A stretch of 40,645 nucleotides of DNA from Bdellovibrionales bacterium. Lineage in GTDB: Bacteria; Bdellovibrionota; Bdellovibrionia; Bdellovibrionales; JAKFYE01. The first letter of the stretch is position 1; each line of letters begins with the position of its first letter. The translations under genes were made by a program, and so were the position numbers. Of this stretch, positions 1-7,799 are shown one piece after another. Location: the NCBI GenBank assembly GCA_021731045.1, contig JAKFYE010000040.1:1-40645 (forward strand). Direction: 5' to 3'. The notes under the pieces were generated by a model that saw only the letters and a program-made list of their open reading frames with translations, was not told the origin of the DNA and made no database searches.

Positions 1-270
1 ACTTGATATAAGAGCAAGTGAAATGCCAGCGCTTTGAAGATTTAAAACGTACTTATTGGAACTTGGGAGTATTAAAGGACACAGAAGGCGTAGTTTTTTA
101 GAGCTAAAAATGCCGTGCTTATAAATAATTGAAATTATTGAACAAATTTGCCTGTCAGTCTTTTGGTCGGGGCTTCCTAAAAGGGGCTCCGTCCCCGATT
201 GGAGGGTCAAGTTGAGGGGGGAATGGGCCGATATTGGATATGAGAGATTAGCTCTCAAGCGAGGCGTTAA
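1..270. other. Left-edge non-coding stretch
   Basis: No convincing gene is visible. Reading frame 2 is open from the edge to a TGA at about 35-37, which could be the last codons of a gene lying to the left, but this is too short to support. The stretch holds a GC-rich hairpin (TCGGGG at 167-172 against CCCCGA at 193-198) that contains one copy of the dispersed GGGGACGGAGCC motif. Close to the next gene there is a small GAGAG/CTCTC hairpin. Confidence 0.4.
185..196 (-). repeat. Dispersed GGGGACGGAGCC motif, copy 1
   Basis: Exact 12-base copy on the minus strand in non-coding DNA. It shares the longer context AATCGGGGACGGAGCC with the copy at 19438. It sits in the 3' half of a hairpin whose arms are TCGGGG and CCCCGA. 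Confidence 0.7.
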
Positions 271-1104
271 ATGGGTTCAAAATTTCAGGTGGGGAGTAGC
301 CTTTTTGCTCTATTGTTAGGGGCTCTACTTATCTACGCCAATTGTTCAAAAGTGAATTTTTCGAATAAGCCTGAGCTTTCGAAATCAGATGGCGGCCTTA
401 CCCCAGACTCTCCGACTCAAGATGGTGATATTCCAGGAGTGACCTGTGAACAGGCCCAAGCGCGGCCGGGGCGTTTTATGAGTTATATAGAATCCACAGC
501 AACTGGCAATGAAGCAACGGCTACATGTCCATCTTCATCTCGCGTCGTGGGTTGCGCCGTCTCATGCGCGAGCGCCAATGAGGCCGGGGGTTCTTTGATT
601 GTTGGCAATGGTTGCCAATCTCGATGTTCCGGTAATGGCTCCCATAGAGTCACGGCGTTTTGCTACGCCGGTAATAGTGCAGACGTAGTATCTTCATCTC
701 TTGAAAATGTTCCGCGCGATTCGGAAGCTTCTTGTCCCGCTTCGCATCCGAGCATTATTGGGTGTGCAGCTTATTGTACAACTGACGGCCTAGGTATCAC
801 TCAAGGTGGAACACGAATTATGAGTGGAAGATGTCGAGGGGAATGCGATCTTCCTGGAAGTGCGACCTGGATCACCGCTTATTGCGGAAATTTTAGTCCT
901 AACGATTATGGTGCTTTCTACCAAGAGACAACTGTGATTTCTATTGCCAGTTGTCCTAGCTCCTCCAAACTTTCTGGCGGCACCGGAGTTTGTGACCTAG
1001 GAAAAGACATGGAATATGGGCCTATCAATGAGAGAGAAATGTCGAGCCGCTGTGCGGATGCTACAAAAAAATCTCGCACCATGGCGCTTTGTCTCTGCAA
1101 ATAA
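271..1104 (+). CDS. Cys-rich secreted protein, probable lipoprotein, with internal repeats
   Basis: I do not recognise a named family. The 277-residue product starts with a short basic region and a hydrophobic segment (about 9-23) followed by Cys25. The sequence before it (I-Y-A-N-C) is a loose lipobox, with Asn where Gly/Ala/Ser is usual, so lipidation is likely but not certain. A Ser/Pro/Asp-rich linker follows, then a body with at least two clear copies of a Cys-Pro...Gly-Cys...Cys unit (about 84-131 and 153-208) and a more divergent third (about 225-277). The spacing recalls the Cys/His-rich repeats of the PCSK9 C-terminal type, but that resemblance is only a pattern match by eye. The many paired Cys fit an extracytoplasmic, disulfide-stabilised surface protein. 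The start is ATG with a weak purine-rich site (GCGAGGCG) upstream. The last codons lie inside the 55-bp inverted repeat. Confidence 0.8.
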   Translation: MGSKFQVGSSLFALLLGALLIYANCSKVNFSNKPELSKSDGGLTPDSPTQDGDIPGVTCEQAQARPGRFMSYIESTATGNEATATCPSSSRVVGCAVSCASANEAGGSLIVGNGCQSRCSGNGSHRVTAFCYAGNSADVVSSSLENVPRDSEASCPASHPSIIGCAAYCTTDGLGITQGGTRIMSGRCRGECDLPGSATWITAYCGNFSPNDYGAFYQETTVISIASCPSSSKLSGGTGVCDLGKDMEYGPINEREMSSRCADATKKSRTMALCLCK

Positions 1105-1284
1105 TCGCCTCTAAAAAAAATTGAAATTTTGAATATCTTCGTGATTAAAGGCGCCCTCCGTGGGCGCGTTCACGCACTCTCGGGGCCTTCCTGGACCCGA
1201 GTTCGCTTCGCGAAGCGTGCGCTCAATTCTTAATCACGAAGATATTCAAAATTTCAATTTTTTTTAGAGGCGATTATTTGCAGA
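1094..1284. repeat. Perfect 55-bp inverted repeat with structured 81-nt loop
   Basis: Arms at 1094-1148 and 1230-1284 are exact reverse complements over 55 bases, including an A8/T8 run. The left arm contains the last codons and TAA of the lipoprotein gene. The right arm, read on the minus strand, ends in the same TGC-AAA-TAA. The 81-nt loop holds further hairpins: GGCGCCC/GGGCGC, CTCGGG/CCCGAG and the palindrome CGCTTCGCGAAGCG. It lies between convergent genes and could form a long bidirectional terminator hairpin or a cruciform. Confidence 0.9.
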
Positions 1285-1316
1285 CAAATTCGTGTTGTTA
1301 GGGAGAGGCGGCAGGG

Positions 1317-2078
1317 TTAAAGTTTGGTGGCGATGTGGTCTAAGAAACGGGCGACTTTGGGTTTGTAGTCTTCGGGGAAATCTTTAAGGCCGTTGAGATG
1401 TTCGCCTTTAGGTAAAGCAAGGGTTTCGTATTTGAGGTGTTCGACACCGCTGTAAGCGTCGTCGATCGTAGAAACAGGAACGAGTCGGTCATTCCAACCG
1501 CGAATTGAAAGTACGGGAAAATTTTTTGGAAGACTGGCGATGTCTTTATGCAAACGTTGCGTGTGGTCTACCCCCCAGAGCAAATTGAGAAACCCCGTAG
1601 CGTAAACTCGGAGCACGCGATTTTTCACGACGTACTGTTGTGAAAGTAAATTCCAACTGCAGCGGAGCATTTGCGCAAACGGACCGCTATCCGTAATAAG
1701 ACCCTTAATATCTTTGGCTTTGCGACGTGCGATGGCGTCGATGGCTGTTGCCGCAGGGTTAGAAAATGCGAACACAATTTTGGGACCAGGTACAGCATTT
1801 AAAACGTCTTCAACTTCGTCGCCCCAAATATGTCGAAGGCCGATGCGCTTCGTTCGACTTAGCGGAATTCTTTGAAGCCAAAAGCCTTCATTAAAGGACA
1901 AATTAAAAGTTAGCGCATCGAACCCAAGCTCATTCACAAAATGAACATGACGACGCATGGTGAGTTTGCTTCCACCGAAGTGGTGGACAAACACGATGAG
2001 CTCTTCATATTTTTTGTGAGGCGCACTTAAAATAGCGCCCTGACCTGGAATTAAATTTCGACTTCTAGGTAGATTCAT
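1317..2078 (-). CDS. Alpha/beta-hydrolase fold protein
   Basis: A 253-residue cytoplasmic protein with the layout of an alpha/beta hydrolase. It has a His-His-Phe-Gly-Gly oxyanion-type turn at 32-36, a nucleophile-elbow position at Ser106 in F-S-N-P-A, an acid candidate Asp197 in G-W-N-D-R-L-V-P, and a late His227 in G-E-H-L. The elbow lacks the usual Gly-x-Ser-x-Gly glycines, so either the elbow is divergent or catalysis is lost; the substrate cannot be predicted. Its ATG overlaps the TGA of the upstream E1 gene (ATGA), which indicates translational coupling and co-transcription with pyruvate dehydrogenase E1. A thioesterase-like or proofreading role beside E1 is possible but is pure inference. 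It ends at the inverted repeat between convergent genes. Confidence 0.8.
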   Translation of the reverse strand: MNLPRSRNLIPGQGAILSAPHKKYEELIVFVHHFGGSKLTMRRHVHFVNELGFDALTFNLSFNEGFWLQRIPLSRTKRIGLRHIWGDEVEDVLNAVPGPKIVFAFSNPAATAIDAIARRKAKDIKGLITDSGPFAQMLRCSWNLLSQQYVVKNRVLRVYATGFLNLLWGVDHTQRLHKDIASLPKNFPVLSIRGWNDRLVPVSTIDDAYSGVEHLKYETLALPKGEHLNGLKDFPEDYKPKVARFLDHIATKL

Positions 2079-4876
2079 TTATTTAGTTCGGGCCAGAGCT
2101 CTCGCCAATTCGAAATCGTCGTCGTGCCATTATGAATATCGGTTAAAACCGACTGACCCACGTAAACGGCTTCTAGTGCAGTTTCAGATAACATTTTGCC
2201 TGACGCCTCGACAATCGCCTCAGCATCAATGTGATGGAAGTGATAAACATCTGTCGGGCGACCGCATTTTGAATGTTTACGAACCGCTAAGGACTCGTGT
2301 CTGACGCCGACAATTGATCCAATATTATCGAGTAGGCCTGGCTCACCATCATGAACGCTGACGATAGGTATGCGTCGACCCGATACGGTGATCAGGTCGG
2401 CATTCGATACGGAACCATTCTGTACGCGATTTAAATATAAATTCGAATTGATGCCGAGGTTATTTTTCAAATGATGATAATTGTTTTCGTGCGCTTGAAT
2501 ACCAATTAAAAGATCTGGGCTTGGAATCATAATAACGTTGGCGTAAATTCCCCGCTTTAAAAGTTCGTCGCTGGCCTTGAGGGCTTCGGTTCCCATTGGG
2601 CCCATTGCAAAAATATTTACGACGTTATCGCCGGGTTCATAATTTGCGTAACCGCGATAATCAATAAGGTAGTAAGCTCCTTGTAAAAGATCTTCGCGAA
2701 TGGCTTTGAAAATTTCGCTATCTTCGTGAGTCGCGATGGTGGATTCATCAGCCGCACCTTCGAAGTTCATACCTTGGGGCGAGAGCAAAACGTCTTCGAC
2801 TTTAAATCTCTTTTGTCGTTTGAGTCTGTTGATAAAATCTTTTTGTTCAATCCCACGAGTCGTTCCGCGAATCAAAACTCCTTGGCGGCCTTCGTTGTCG
2901 TAAGTCAAATGGCGTTTCATAGCATCGGCCATAATCCATTCAAGTTCGATACAGTAAAACGGCTCCCAAGTAATTTGATTCGGAATTTGAATGTCAGACT
3001 TCCAACCATGTTGGGCGCCTTCAGGTGATAGAGTGACTCCGGCAGGCGTTCCGACAAGAATGAAACTTGATTTCCAATAGAGATTATAAAAATATTGATC
3101 AAGCGCACGTTTGATAAAGAAATCATAGACCGTCATCAGTGGCATAAGTGGAATGCCGAGAATATCTCGCATTTTTCCGTAAGCGCCTACACACGACATC
3201 ACGTTACCTTCAGCAATTTCAAATCGCAAAAAGCGATCGGACTCTTCTTCTCCTGGAATTAAATCTGGAAGTTTAGTGTCTTTAACTTCAAATTCAGATT
3301 CAAAATCTTGAGTTTGGATCGGACTAAAAATTTTTCCGTCCATCGCGGGGTTTAAATTTGTCGAGGTTCCCACGTCGGGTGCCATCGAAACGAGGAGTTC
3401 TCCTGGCAACTTAAGCGGTTTTTCTTCTGGCGTGAGCGCCCGTTGTTTTTCTTTGAGCTGTTTTTCGTCCCAGGAGGTATTTGAAATACGAGTGAGTTTG
3501 GCTGTGATCTGCCCAAGCATCCATTGAGTATGCGGGTAATTCACCATTTTAAGATTAATATCAAAACCGTCCGGTAGAGTGCCGTGCTTTTCAACTTCAG
3601 CGAGAAACTTCTGTTTGTTACGCTCTTTTAAGTTATTTTGTTCGAGGATGTCGTTATATAATTTTTCGCCACGTCTTTTTAAAAATTGACCTTCAGGTGA
3701 ATTTTTATCAAATCGCCCAAATACATTTTCTTTACTAAGCCCTTGATTGTCTCGCAGGCGATCCACTTCGGATTCATCCGGAAGGGAAGAGTGGTTTCCT
3801 TGAGCGGCGGCGTTTTCTAGTCCCCAACCTTTTAAAGTATGCGCGATGATCATCGTTGGCTTTTCGCGATCTTTTTTACTCTGTTCCAGAGCTTCGACAA
3901 GTGATTCTAAATCATGTCCGCCTAAATCTCTCAGACTTTCATACAAATCGGTGTCACTCAAAGTTTTTATAAAGTCTTTGATTTGCGGATGTTTAGTTGA
4001 AAGCTCATCTCGAAGAAGTTTTACATCTTTAATCAAGAGCAATGCTTGAAATTCGTAATCTTCTAATTCGTCTTCTAGAAAACGTTGATAGGAGTCGCCA
4101 CCTTTTAGAGCAAAAACTTTTTTTCGTTTTTTACCATGTTGAACTTGAATGACTTCCCAACCATTGGCGAGCATCGTCTTTTCTATTCTTACGGCATCAG
4201 TGCCCGACATAATTTTTTTATTTGTAATGCGATGACCATCTAAGCTTTGACGGTTATAATCCACAATCCAGGTGAGGTTTCCGATTTGGCGTTCGGCAAA
4301 ATCAGGAATTGCTTCAAACAAAGAGCCTTCACGAAATTCAGAGTCGCCGATCAAAGACCAAAAGTGAGCATCTTTTGGAACGTCATAACCATGGTCCGCG
4401 GCAAATCGATACGCGTGTGCAAGATATCCCGCTTTAACAGGAGGAATGCCCACTGTCCCTGACGGAAAAAAGTTATGGTGATCCGAATCATAAGCGGAGT
4501 GATACGATTGAAATACGGGTTCTCCGTCATGTGGATATTTACGTAGACCGTGCATGGCCGTTTCGGCCAACTCTGGAGCTAGCCGTTTAAAATCTTTGTC
4601 TAAAAGTAAATCAAGTAAGTAGTTTAGGGAATGATCTGTCGGTGAGGCATGTGGCTTAACGGCCATGTGATCAAATCCTGATTTTACAACAAGATGTATC
4701 GCTGAAAGAATATGAAGTGCACTCGCACATGCGGCTGGATGACCACCAATTTTAGGATCGCCTTTTTCTTTATCTGATCGATTATTTGCGATGTGAATCA
4801 TTTGCGTCGCGAAGTAATGAGCGCGACCGATAATTTTTTCGAGAACTTTGTAATCCGGTTTTTCTGACTTAGCCAC
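2075..4876 (-). CDS. aceE: Pyruvate dehydrogenase E1 component, AceE-type
   Basis: A 933-residue thiamine-diphosphate enzyme of the homodimeric E1 type (E. coli AceE is about 890 residues). It should decarboxylate pyruvate and acetylate the lipoyl group of E2. The TPP motif is visible as G-D-S-E-F-R-E-G-S from residue 177 with the Asn at about 208 (GD...N). Before it lie the His-rich active-site regions G-G-H-P (44-47) and S-D-H-H-N. The C-terminal half has the transketolase-like pyrimidine domain and a TPAGVTLSPEGAQH stretch corresponding to the AceE GEGLQHEDG region. The start is GTG at 4876 with AGGAG upstream; that site sits in the palindrome AAGAGGCTCCTCTT (4879-4892). E2 and E3 lie about 10 kb away on the other strand, so the complex is split over two operons. 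A related 2-oxoacid E1 specificity cannot be excluded. Confidence 0.8.
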   Translation of the reverse strand: MAKSEKPDYKVLEKIIGRAHYFATQMIHIANNRSDKEKGDPKIGGHPAACASALHILSAIHLVVKSGFDHMAVKPHASPTDHSLNYLLDLLLDKDFKRLAPELAETAMHGLRKYPHDGEPVFQSYHSAYDSDHHNFFPSGTVGIPPVKAGYLAHAYRFAADHGYDVPKDAHFWSLIGDSEFREGSLFEAIPDFAERQIGNLTWIVDYNRQSLDGHRITNKKIMSGTDAVRIEKTMLANGWEVIQVQHGKKRKKVFALKGGDSYQRFLEDELEDYEFQALLLIKDVKLLRDELSTKHPQIKDFIKTLSDTDLYESLRDLGGHDLESLVEALEQSKKDREKPTMIIAHTLKGWGLENAAAQGNHSSLPDESEVDRLRDNQGLSKENVFGRFDKNSPEGQFLKRRGEKLYNDILEQNNLKERNKQKFLAEVEKHGTLPDGFDINLKMVNYPHTQWMLGQITAKLTRISNTSWDEKQLKEKQRALTPEEKPLKLPGELLVSMAPDVGTSTNLNPAMDGKIFSPIQTQDFESEFEVKDTKLPDLIPGEEESDRFLRFEIAEGNVMSCVGAYGKMRDILGIPLMPLMTVYDFFIKRALDQYFYNLYWKSSFILVGTPAGVTLSPEGAQHGWKSDIQIPNQITWEPFYCIELEWIMADAMKRHLTYDNEGRQGVLIRGTTRGIEQKDFINRLKRQKRFKVEDVLLSPQGMNFEGAADESTIATHEDSEIFKAIREDLLQGAYYLIDYRGYANYEPGDNVVNIFAMGPMGTEALKASDELLKRGIYANVIMIPSPDLLIGIQAHENNYHHLKNNLGINSNLYLNRVQNGSVSNADLITVSGRRIPIVSVHDGEPGLLDNIGSIVGVRHESLAVRKHSKCGRPTDVYHFHHIDAEAIVEASGKMLSETALEAVYVGQSVLTDIHNGTTTISNWRELWPELNK

Positions 4877-5117
4877 TTAAGAGGCTCCTCTTGCTGCTTC
4901 AACCGCGCCGCTTTTAACGTTGGTTTAGCAACGTTGACTGTGATCGACAAAGGTCCAGGGCGTGTCTGTTGTTTAACCATGAAATTTATCGGAGTTTGCC
5001 AAAAAAATGTCAAGGCACAGAGGTCTGGATTAAATTGAATAATGTCTCAGAGATTACAAAGGCTTGATGCCTTGCGCATTTCCAGCATCTCGCCTCAGAG
5101 TGCCAAGCGCGCCCAGT

Positions 5118-5420
5118 CTATTTAAAGTGAATCAGTTTGTGGAGTGAGCCTCCGAGATGATCGATGAGATTGTTCAATTTTGGGCTTAGGTTGTTTGATA
5201 AGTCGAGGATTGCATAAGACTCTCGAAGCGATCCCAGAGCGATAGAGTAGTACCGCGCTTGATCACACTTTGTTCTTTTACCAGATCCTTCAGCAATATT
5301 AAGAACTACACTTGAGGAGGCCCGATGAAATTGGTCCCGCAAGTGTTTAGGAAGTTTTATCGCTGCCGTTGTTTGATAAAATTCTTTGGCTAATTGATAC
5401 GTTTTAAAATTCTGTAGCAT
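5118..5420 (-). CDS. Four-helix-bundle protein (S23 / 23S rRNA-IVS family), paralog A
   Basis: A 100-residue protein of the family first named for ORFs within 23S rRNA intervening sequences and related to the Avd accessory proteins of diversity-generating retroelements. Visible family features are the N-terminal N-F-K-T-Y-Q-L-A-K-E-F helix, the central S-x-V-x-N-I-A-E-G-S-G turn, and the Y-Y-S-I-A-L-G-S-L-R-E-S helix. Members form small oligomers and may bind nucleic acid; the biological role is mostly unknown. It is divergently arranged with its paralog at 5503, and the two share an inverted repeat covering both ribosome-binding sites (AAGGAGACAA) and the first codons. No reverse transcriptase or rRNA is nearby, so neither classical context applies here. 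Confidence 0.85.
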   Translation of the reverse strand: MLQNFKTYQLAKEFYQTTAAIKLPKHLRDQFHRASSSVVLNIAEGSGKRTKCDQARYYSIALGSLRESYAILDLSNNLSPKLNNLIDHLGGSLHKLIHFK

Positions 5421-5548
5421 AAAGTTGTCTCCTTTTTAAAAAATTTAAGCCCCTCTAAATCCCTCTGGGATGGGGGCTTAAATTTTTTAAAAAGGAGACA
5501 ATATGTATTTAAATAATTTTAAAACGTATCAATTAGCCAAAGAATTTT
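5378..5548. repeat. Inverted repeat spanning the divergent S23-like gene pair
   Basis: Two blocks are exact reverse complements: 5425-5453 with 5473-5501 (29 bases, carrying the AAAAAGGAGACAA ribosome-binding site) and 5378-5411 with 5515-5548 (34 bases of coding sequence). The intervening bases around the two ATGs differ. The 19-base centre (5454-5472) forms no further stem that I can see. Identity falls off sharply further into the genes, so the palindrome is better conserved than the coding regions around it. Confidence 0.9.
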
Positions 5549-5808
5549 GCCAGGCTTGCCGAGCAATAAAACTCAAAGGTGAAATTGGGAATCAAATGGA
5601 TCGAGCGGCATTGAGTATTGTGCTTAATATTGCCGAAGGTTCCGCGCAGCCCACAACGCCGAACAAACGAAAATTCTTTGCGATCGCATTAGGATCACTG
5701 CGAGAAACTCAGGCTATACTCGATATTCTAGAGGAGACTGAACTCCTAAAAAAATCTGATAGCATAGCAGCACTTTTATATAGACTCGTAAATCCTAAGG
5801 AAGGATAG
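5503..5808 (+). CDS. Four-helix-bundle protein (S23 / 23S rRNA-IVS family), paralog B
   Basis: A 101-residue paralog of the gene at 5118-5420. It has the same N-F-K-T-Y-Q-L-A-K-E-F opening, I-V-L-N-I-A-E-G-S turn and I-A-L-G-S-L-R-E-T helix, but middle and C-terminal residues differ widely, and it keeps an extra C-terminal helix (about 80-98). The strong Shine-Dalgarno AAGGAGACAAT precedes the ATG. Its TAG at 5806-5808 is followed, in the same frame and without another stop, by the CAGAAA repeat and the adenine deaminase gene, so stop-codon readthrough would make a fusion. Function is unknown; a nucleic-acid-binding or scaffold role is inferred only from the family. Confidence 0.85.
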   Translation: MYLNNFKTYQLAKEFCQACRAIKLKGEIGNQMDRAALSIVLNIAEGSAQPTTPNKRKFFAIALGSLRETQAILDILEETELLKKSDSIAALLYRLVNPKEG

Positions 5809-5813
5809 CTCTT

Positions 5814-5885
5814 CAGAAACAGAAACAGAAACAGAAACAGAAACAGAAACAGAAACAGAAACAGAAACAGAAACAGAAACAGAAA
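5814..5885 (+). repeat. Hexanucleotide microsatellite, (CAGAAA)x12
   Basis: Twelve perfect tandem copies of CAGAAA with no interruption, between the S23-like gene and the start of ade. All three forward frames through it are open. Because the unit is six bases, copy-number change keeps frame but alters promoter or leader spacing. Confidence 0.98.
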
Positions 5886-5898
5886 CGGCCGCTGCGCG

Positions 5899-7680
5899 GT
5901 GAAGTCATTAATTGTTTACAAGAATGATGATTTCACCCAGACTTGTTTCATGAAACAGCGACCGTTTGCTACTCAAAAAGATATGGAAAATGCGATTGAT
6001 GGGGCTCGTGGTGCGACGCCCGTCGACGTTGTACTCAAAGGTGCGAAGTATCTTGATGTTTTTTCGTGCAAATGGCTAACAGGTGATATCGCCATTACCA
6101 ACGGACGAATTGTTGGGGTAGGAGACAGTTATCAATCTCAACGCTCGCTCAACTTTAAAGGTCAATTTATTGTTCCAGGATTTATTGATTCACATGTCCA
6201 CATTGAGAGTTCAATGATGGCCCCAGATCAATTCCAACTCGCGACATTACCTCGAGGCACGACCGGCGCGATAGTAGATCCACATGAAATTGTAAATGTG
6301 ATGGGAACAAAAGGTTTGGATTATATTCTAGAGGCGGCCGAAAAAGCGACGATGGATATTTACGTCATGCTATCAAGCTGCGTCCCCGCAACTGATCATC
6401 TCGAGACCTCAGGAGCAAAAATCACCGTTCAAGATTTATTAAAATATAAAAATCATCCAAAGGCCTTGGGTTTGGCCGAGATGATGAACTTTCCGGGCGT
6501 GTTAAATAAAGATCCTGAAGTCATGAGCAAGCTCTTTGCTTTTCAGGATAAACCCATCGATGGCCATTGTCCGATGTTGAGGGGAAAAGACCTCAGCGCG
6601 TACATCGCATCGGGAGTGAAGAGCTGTCACGAGAGTGTGACTTTAGATGAGGCTCGAGAAAAATTAGAAAAAGGTATGCAGGTCTTATTACGTGAAGGCA
6701 GCGTTGCTAAAAATTTAAAAGATTTATGTAAACTCCTCACGCCGCATGCTTCGCCTAAACTTTCACTCTGCACAGATGATCGCAATCCGGTTGATATTTT
6801 AGACGAAGGTCATTTGGATTTTCTCATACGTCTGGCAATAAAATGTGGAATTGAGCCGGCGGTTGCGTACCGCTCGGCCTCGTGGTCAACGGCGATTGCT
6901 TACGGACTCAACGGTAAAGGGGCAATTGCACCGGGTTACGACGCTGATCTCGTTGTGTTAAATGATTTCAAAAAAGTTTCGGTCAAGTGTGTATTTAAAA
7001 TGGGAACTCTTATTAAATCTGAAAAAGACATTCCTAAACTTAAAATAGATCATCCTTTGCAAAATTCTATTCGGTGTGAAGTTCCCGCACTTACAGATTT
7101 TGCGATTCGTGGACCCGAAGGTTTATTTCGTGTGATCGAAGTCATTCCAAATCAAATTATTACAAAGCAAAAAACCGTTCAGTTAAAATCTCACCATGGT
7201 GAAGTTCAAAATGATTTAAAAAATGATATCTTAAAAATATCAGTGCTCGAAAGACACGGACACCATCGCCCACTCAGTTTAGGTTTTGTTCACGGAATGG
7301 GGTTTAAGAAAGGCGCCATTGGTTCAACTGTGGGGCATGATTCCCACAATGCCGTGGTCGTCGGAACAAATGATCAAGACATGCGGGACTGTTATGCCTG
7401 GTTAAAAGACAACGGTGGTGGCTTTGTGGCCATCGTAAATGGAAAAGTTTTGAGTTCGGTTTCTTTGCCCATTGCAGGATTAATGACGAATGTACCTTTA
7501 AAAAAAGTTTATCAGGATATGACGAAACTTCGGGCCACCACAAAAAAAATGGGAAGTTCTTTGCATGAGCCATTCTTGCAATTGGCATTTCTCTGTTTAC
7601 CGGTCATTCCGGATTTGAAAATTACCGACGTGGGTTTAATCGATGTGAATGCCTTTAAGCGAGTCGACGTCCGTATCTAA
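5899..7680 (+). CDS. ade: Adenine deaminase
   Basis: A metal-dependent amidohydrolase converting adenine to hypoxanthine and ammonia in purine salvage. Visible family motifs, numbered from the GTG, are the metal-binding H-V-H-I-E-S-S-M-M (His99, His101), V-D-P-H-E-I-V-N-V-M-G, G-H-C-P and the late C-T-D-D-R-N-P, followed by the C-terminal G-F-V-H-G-M-G and H-D-S-H-N regions. From the GTG the product is 593 residues, with 28 more at the N-terminus than family members, which usually begin just before the I-D-x-A-R-G segment. The ATG at 5983 (M-E-N-A-I-D-G-A-R-G) is therefore the more natural start; ATG 5950 is also possible. None of the three has a clear Shine-Dalgarno site. The (CAGAAA)12 tract lies directly upstream, so expression may vary with repeat length (inference). 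Confidence 0.93.
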   Translation: MKSLIVYKNDDFTQTCFMKQRPFATQKDMENAIDGARGATPVDVVLKGAKYLDVFSCKWLTGDIAITNGRIVGVGDSYQSQRSLNFKGQFIVPGFIDSHVHIESSMMAPDQFQLATLPRGTTGAIVDPHEIVNVMGTKGLDYILEAAEKATMDIYVMLSSCVPATDHLETSGAKITVQDLLKYKNHPKALGLAEMMNFPGVLNKDPEVMSKLFAFQDKPIDGHCPMLRGKDLSAYIASGVKSCHESVTLDEAREKLEKGMQVLLREGSVAKNLKDLCKLLTPHASPKLSLCTDDRNPVDILDEGHLDFLIRLAIKCGIEPAVAYRSASWSTAIAYGLNGKGAIAPGYDADLVVLNDFKKVSVKCVFKMGTLIKSEKDIPKLKIDHPLQNSIRCEVPALTDFAIRGPEGLFRVIEVIPNQIITKQKTVQLKSHHGEVQNDLKNDILKISVLERHGHHRPLSLGFVHGMGFKKGAIGSTVGHDSHNAVVVGTNDQDMRDCYAWLKDNGGGFVAIVNGKVLSSVSLPIAGLMTNVPLKKVYQDMTKLRATTKKMGSSLHEPFLQLAFLCLPVIPDLKITDVGLIDVNAFKRVDVRI

Positions 7681-7747
7681 TATGTTACTTCTAAAGGTTC
7701 GTGACGCGTCAACTACCTGATAACATGATGAGAATTCATAACATAAC

Positions 7748-7777
7748 TTGCTCAAATTCATTTCATCAACCTAGATT
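7748..7777 (+). promoter_or_regulatory. Possible sigma-70-like promoter for the 7800 gene
   Basis: TTGCTC at 7748-7753 and TAGATT at 7772-7777 are 18 bases apart, about 23 bases before the ATG at 7800. The match is partial and by eye only. Confidence 0.3.
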
Positions 7778-7799
7778 AAATCTATCAACAGGAGGAACA

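Noticed and set aside
4798-5013. Minus-strand open frame of 71 codons overlapping the start of E1
   Set aside because: It lies out of frame over the E1 start and continues into it. It could be a leader peptide starting at 4980, but no ribosome-binding site or family support is seen.
5118-5808. Diversity-generating retroelement
   Set aside because: The S23-like proteins resemble Avd, but no reverse transcriptase, template repeat or variable repeat is visible nearby.
5814-5885. CRISPR-like array
   Set aside because: The repeats are 6-base units with no spacers, so it is a microsatellite.
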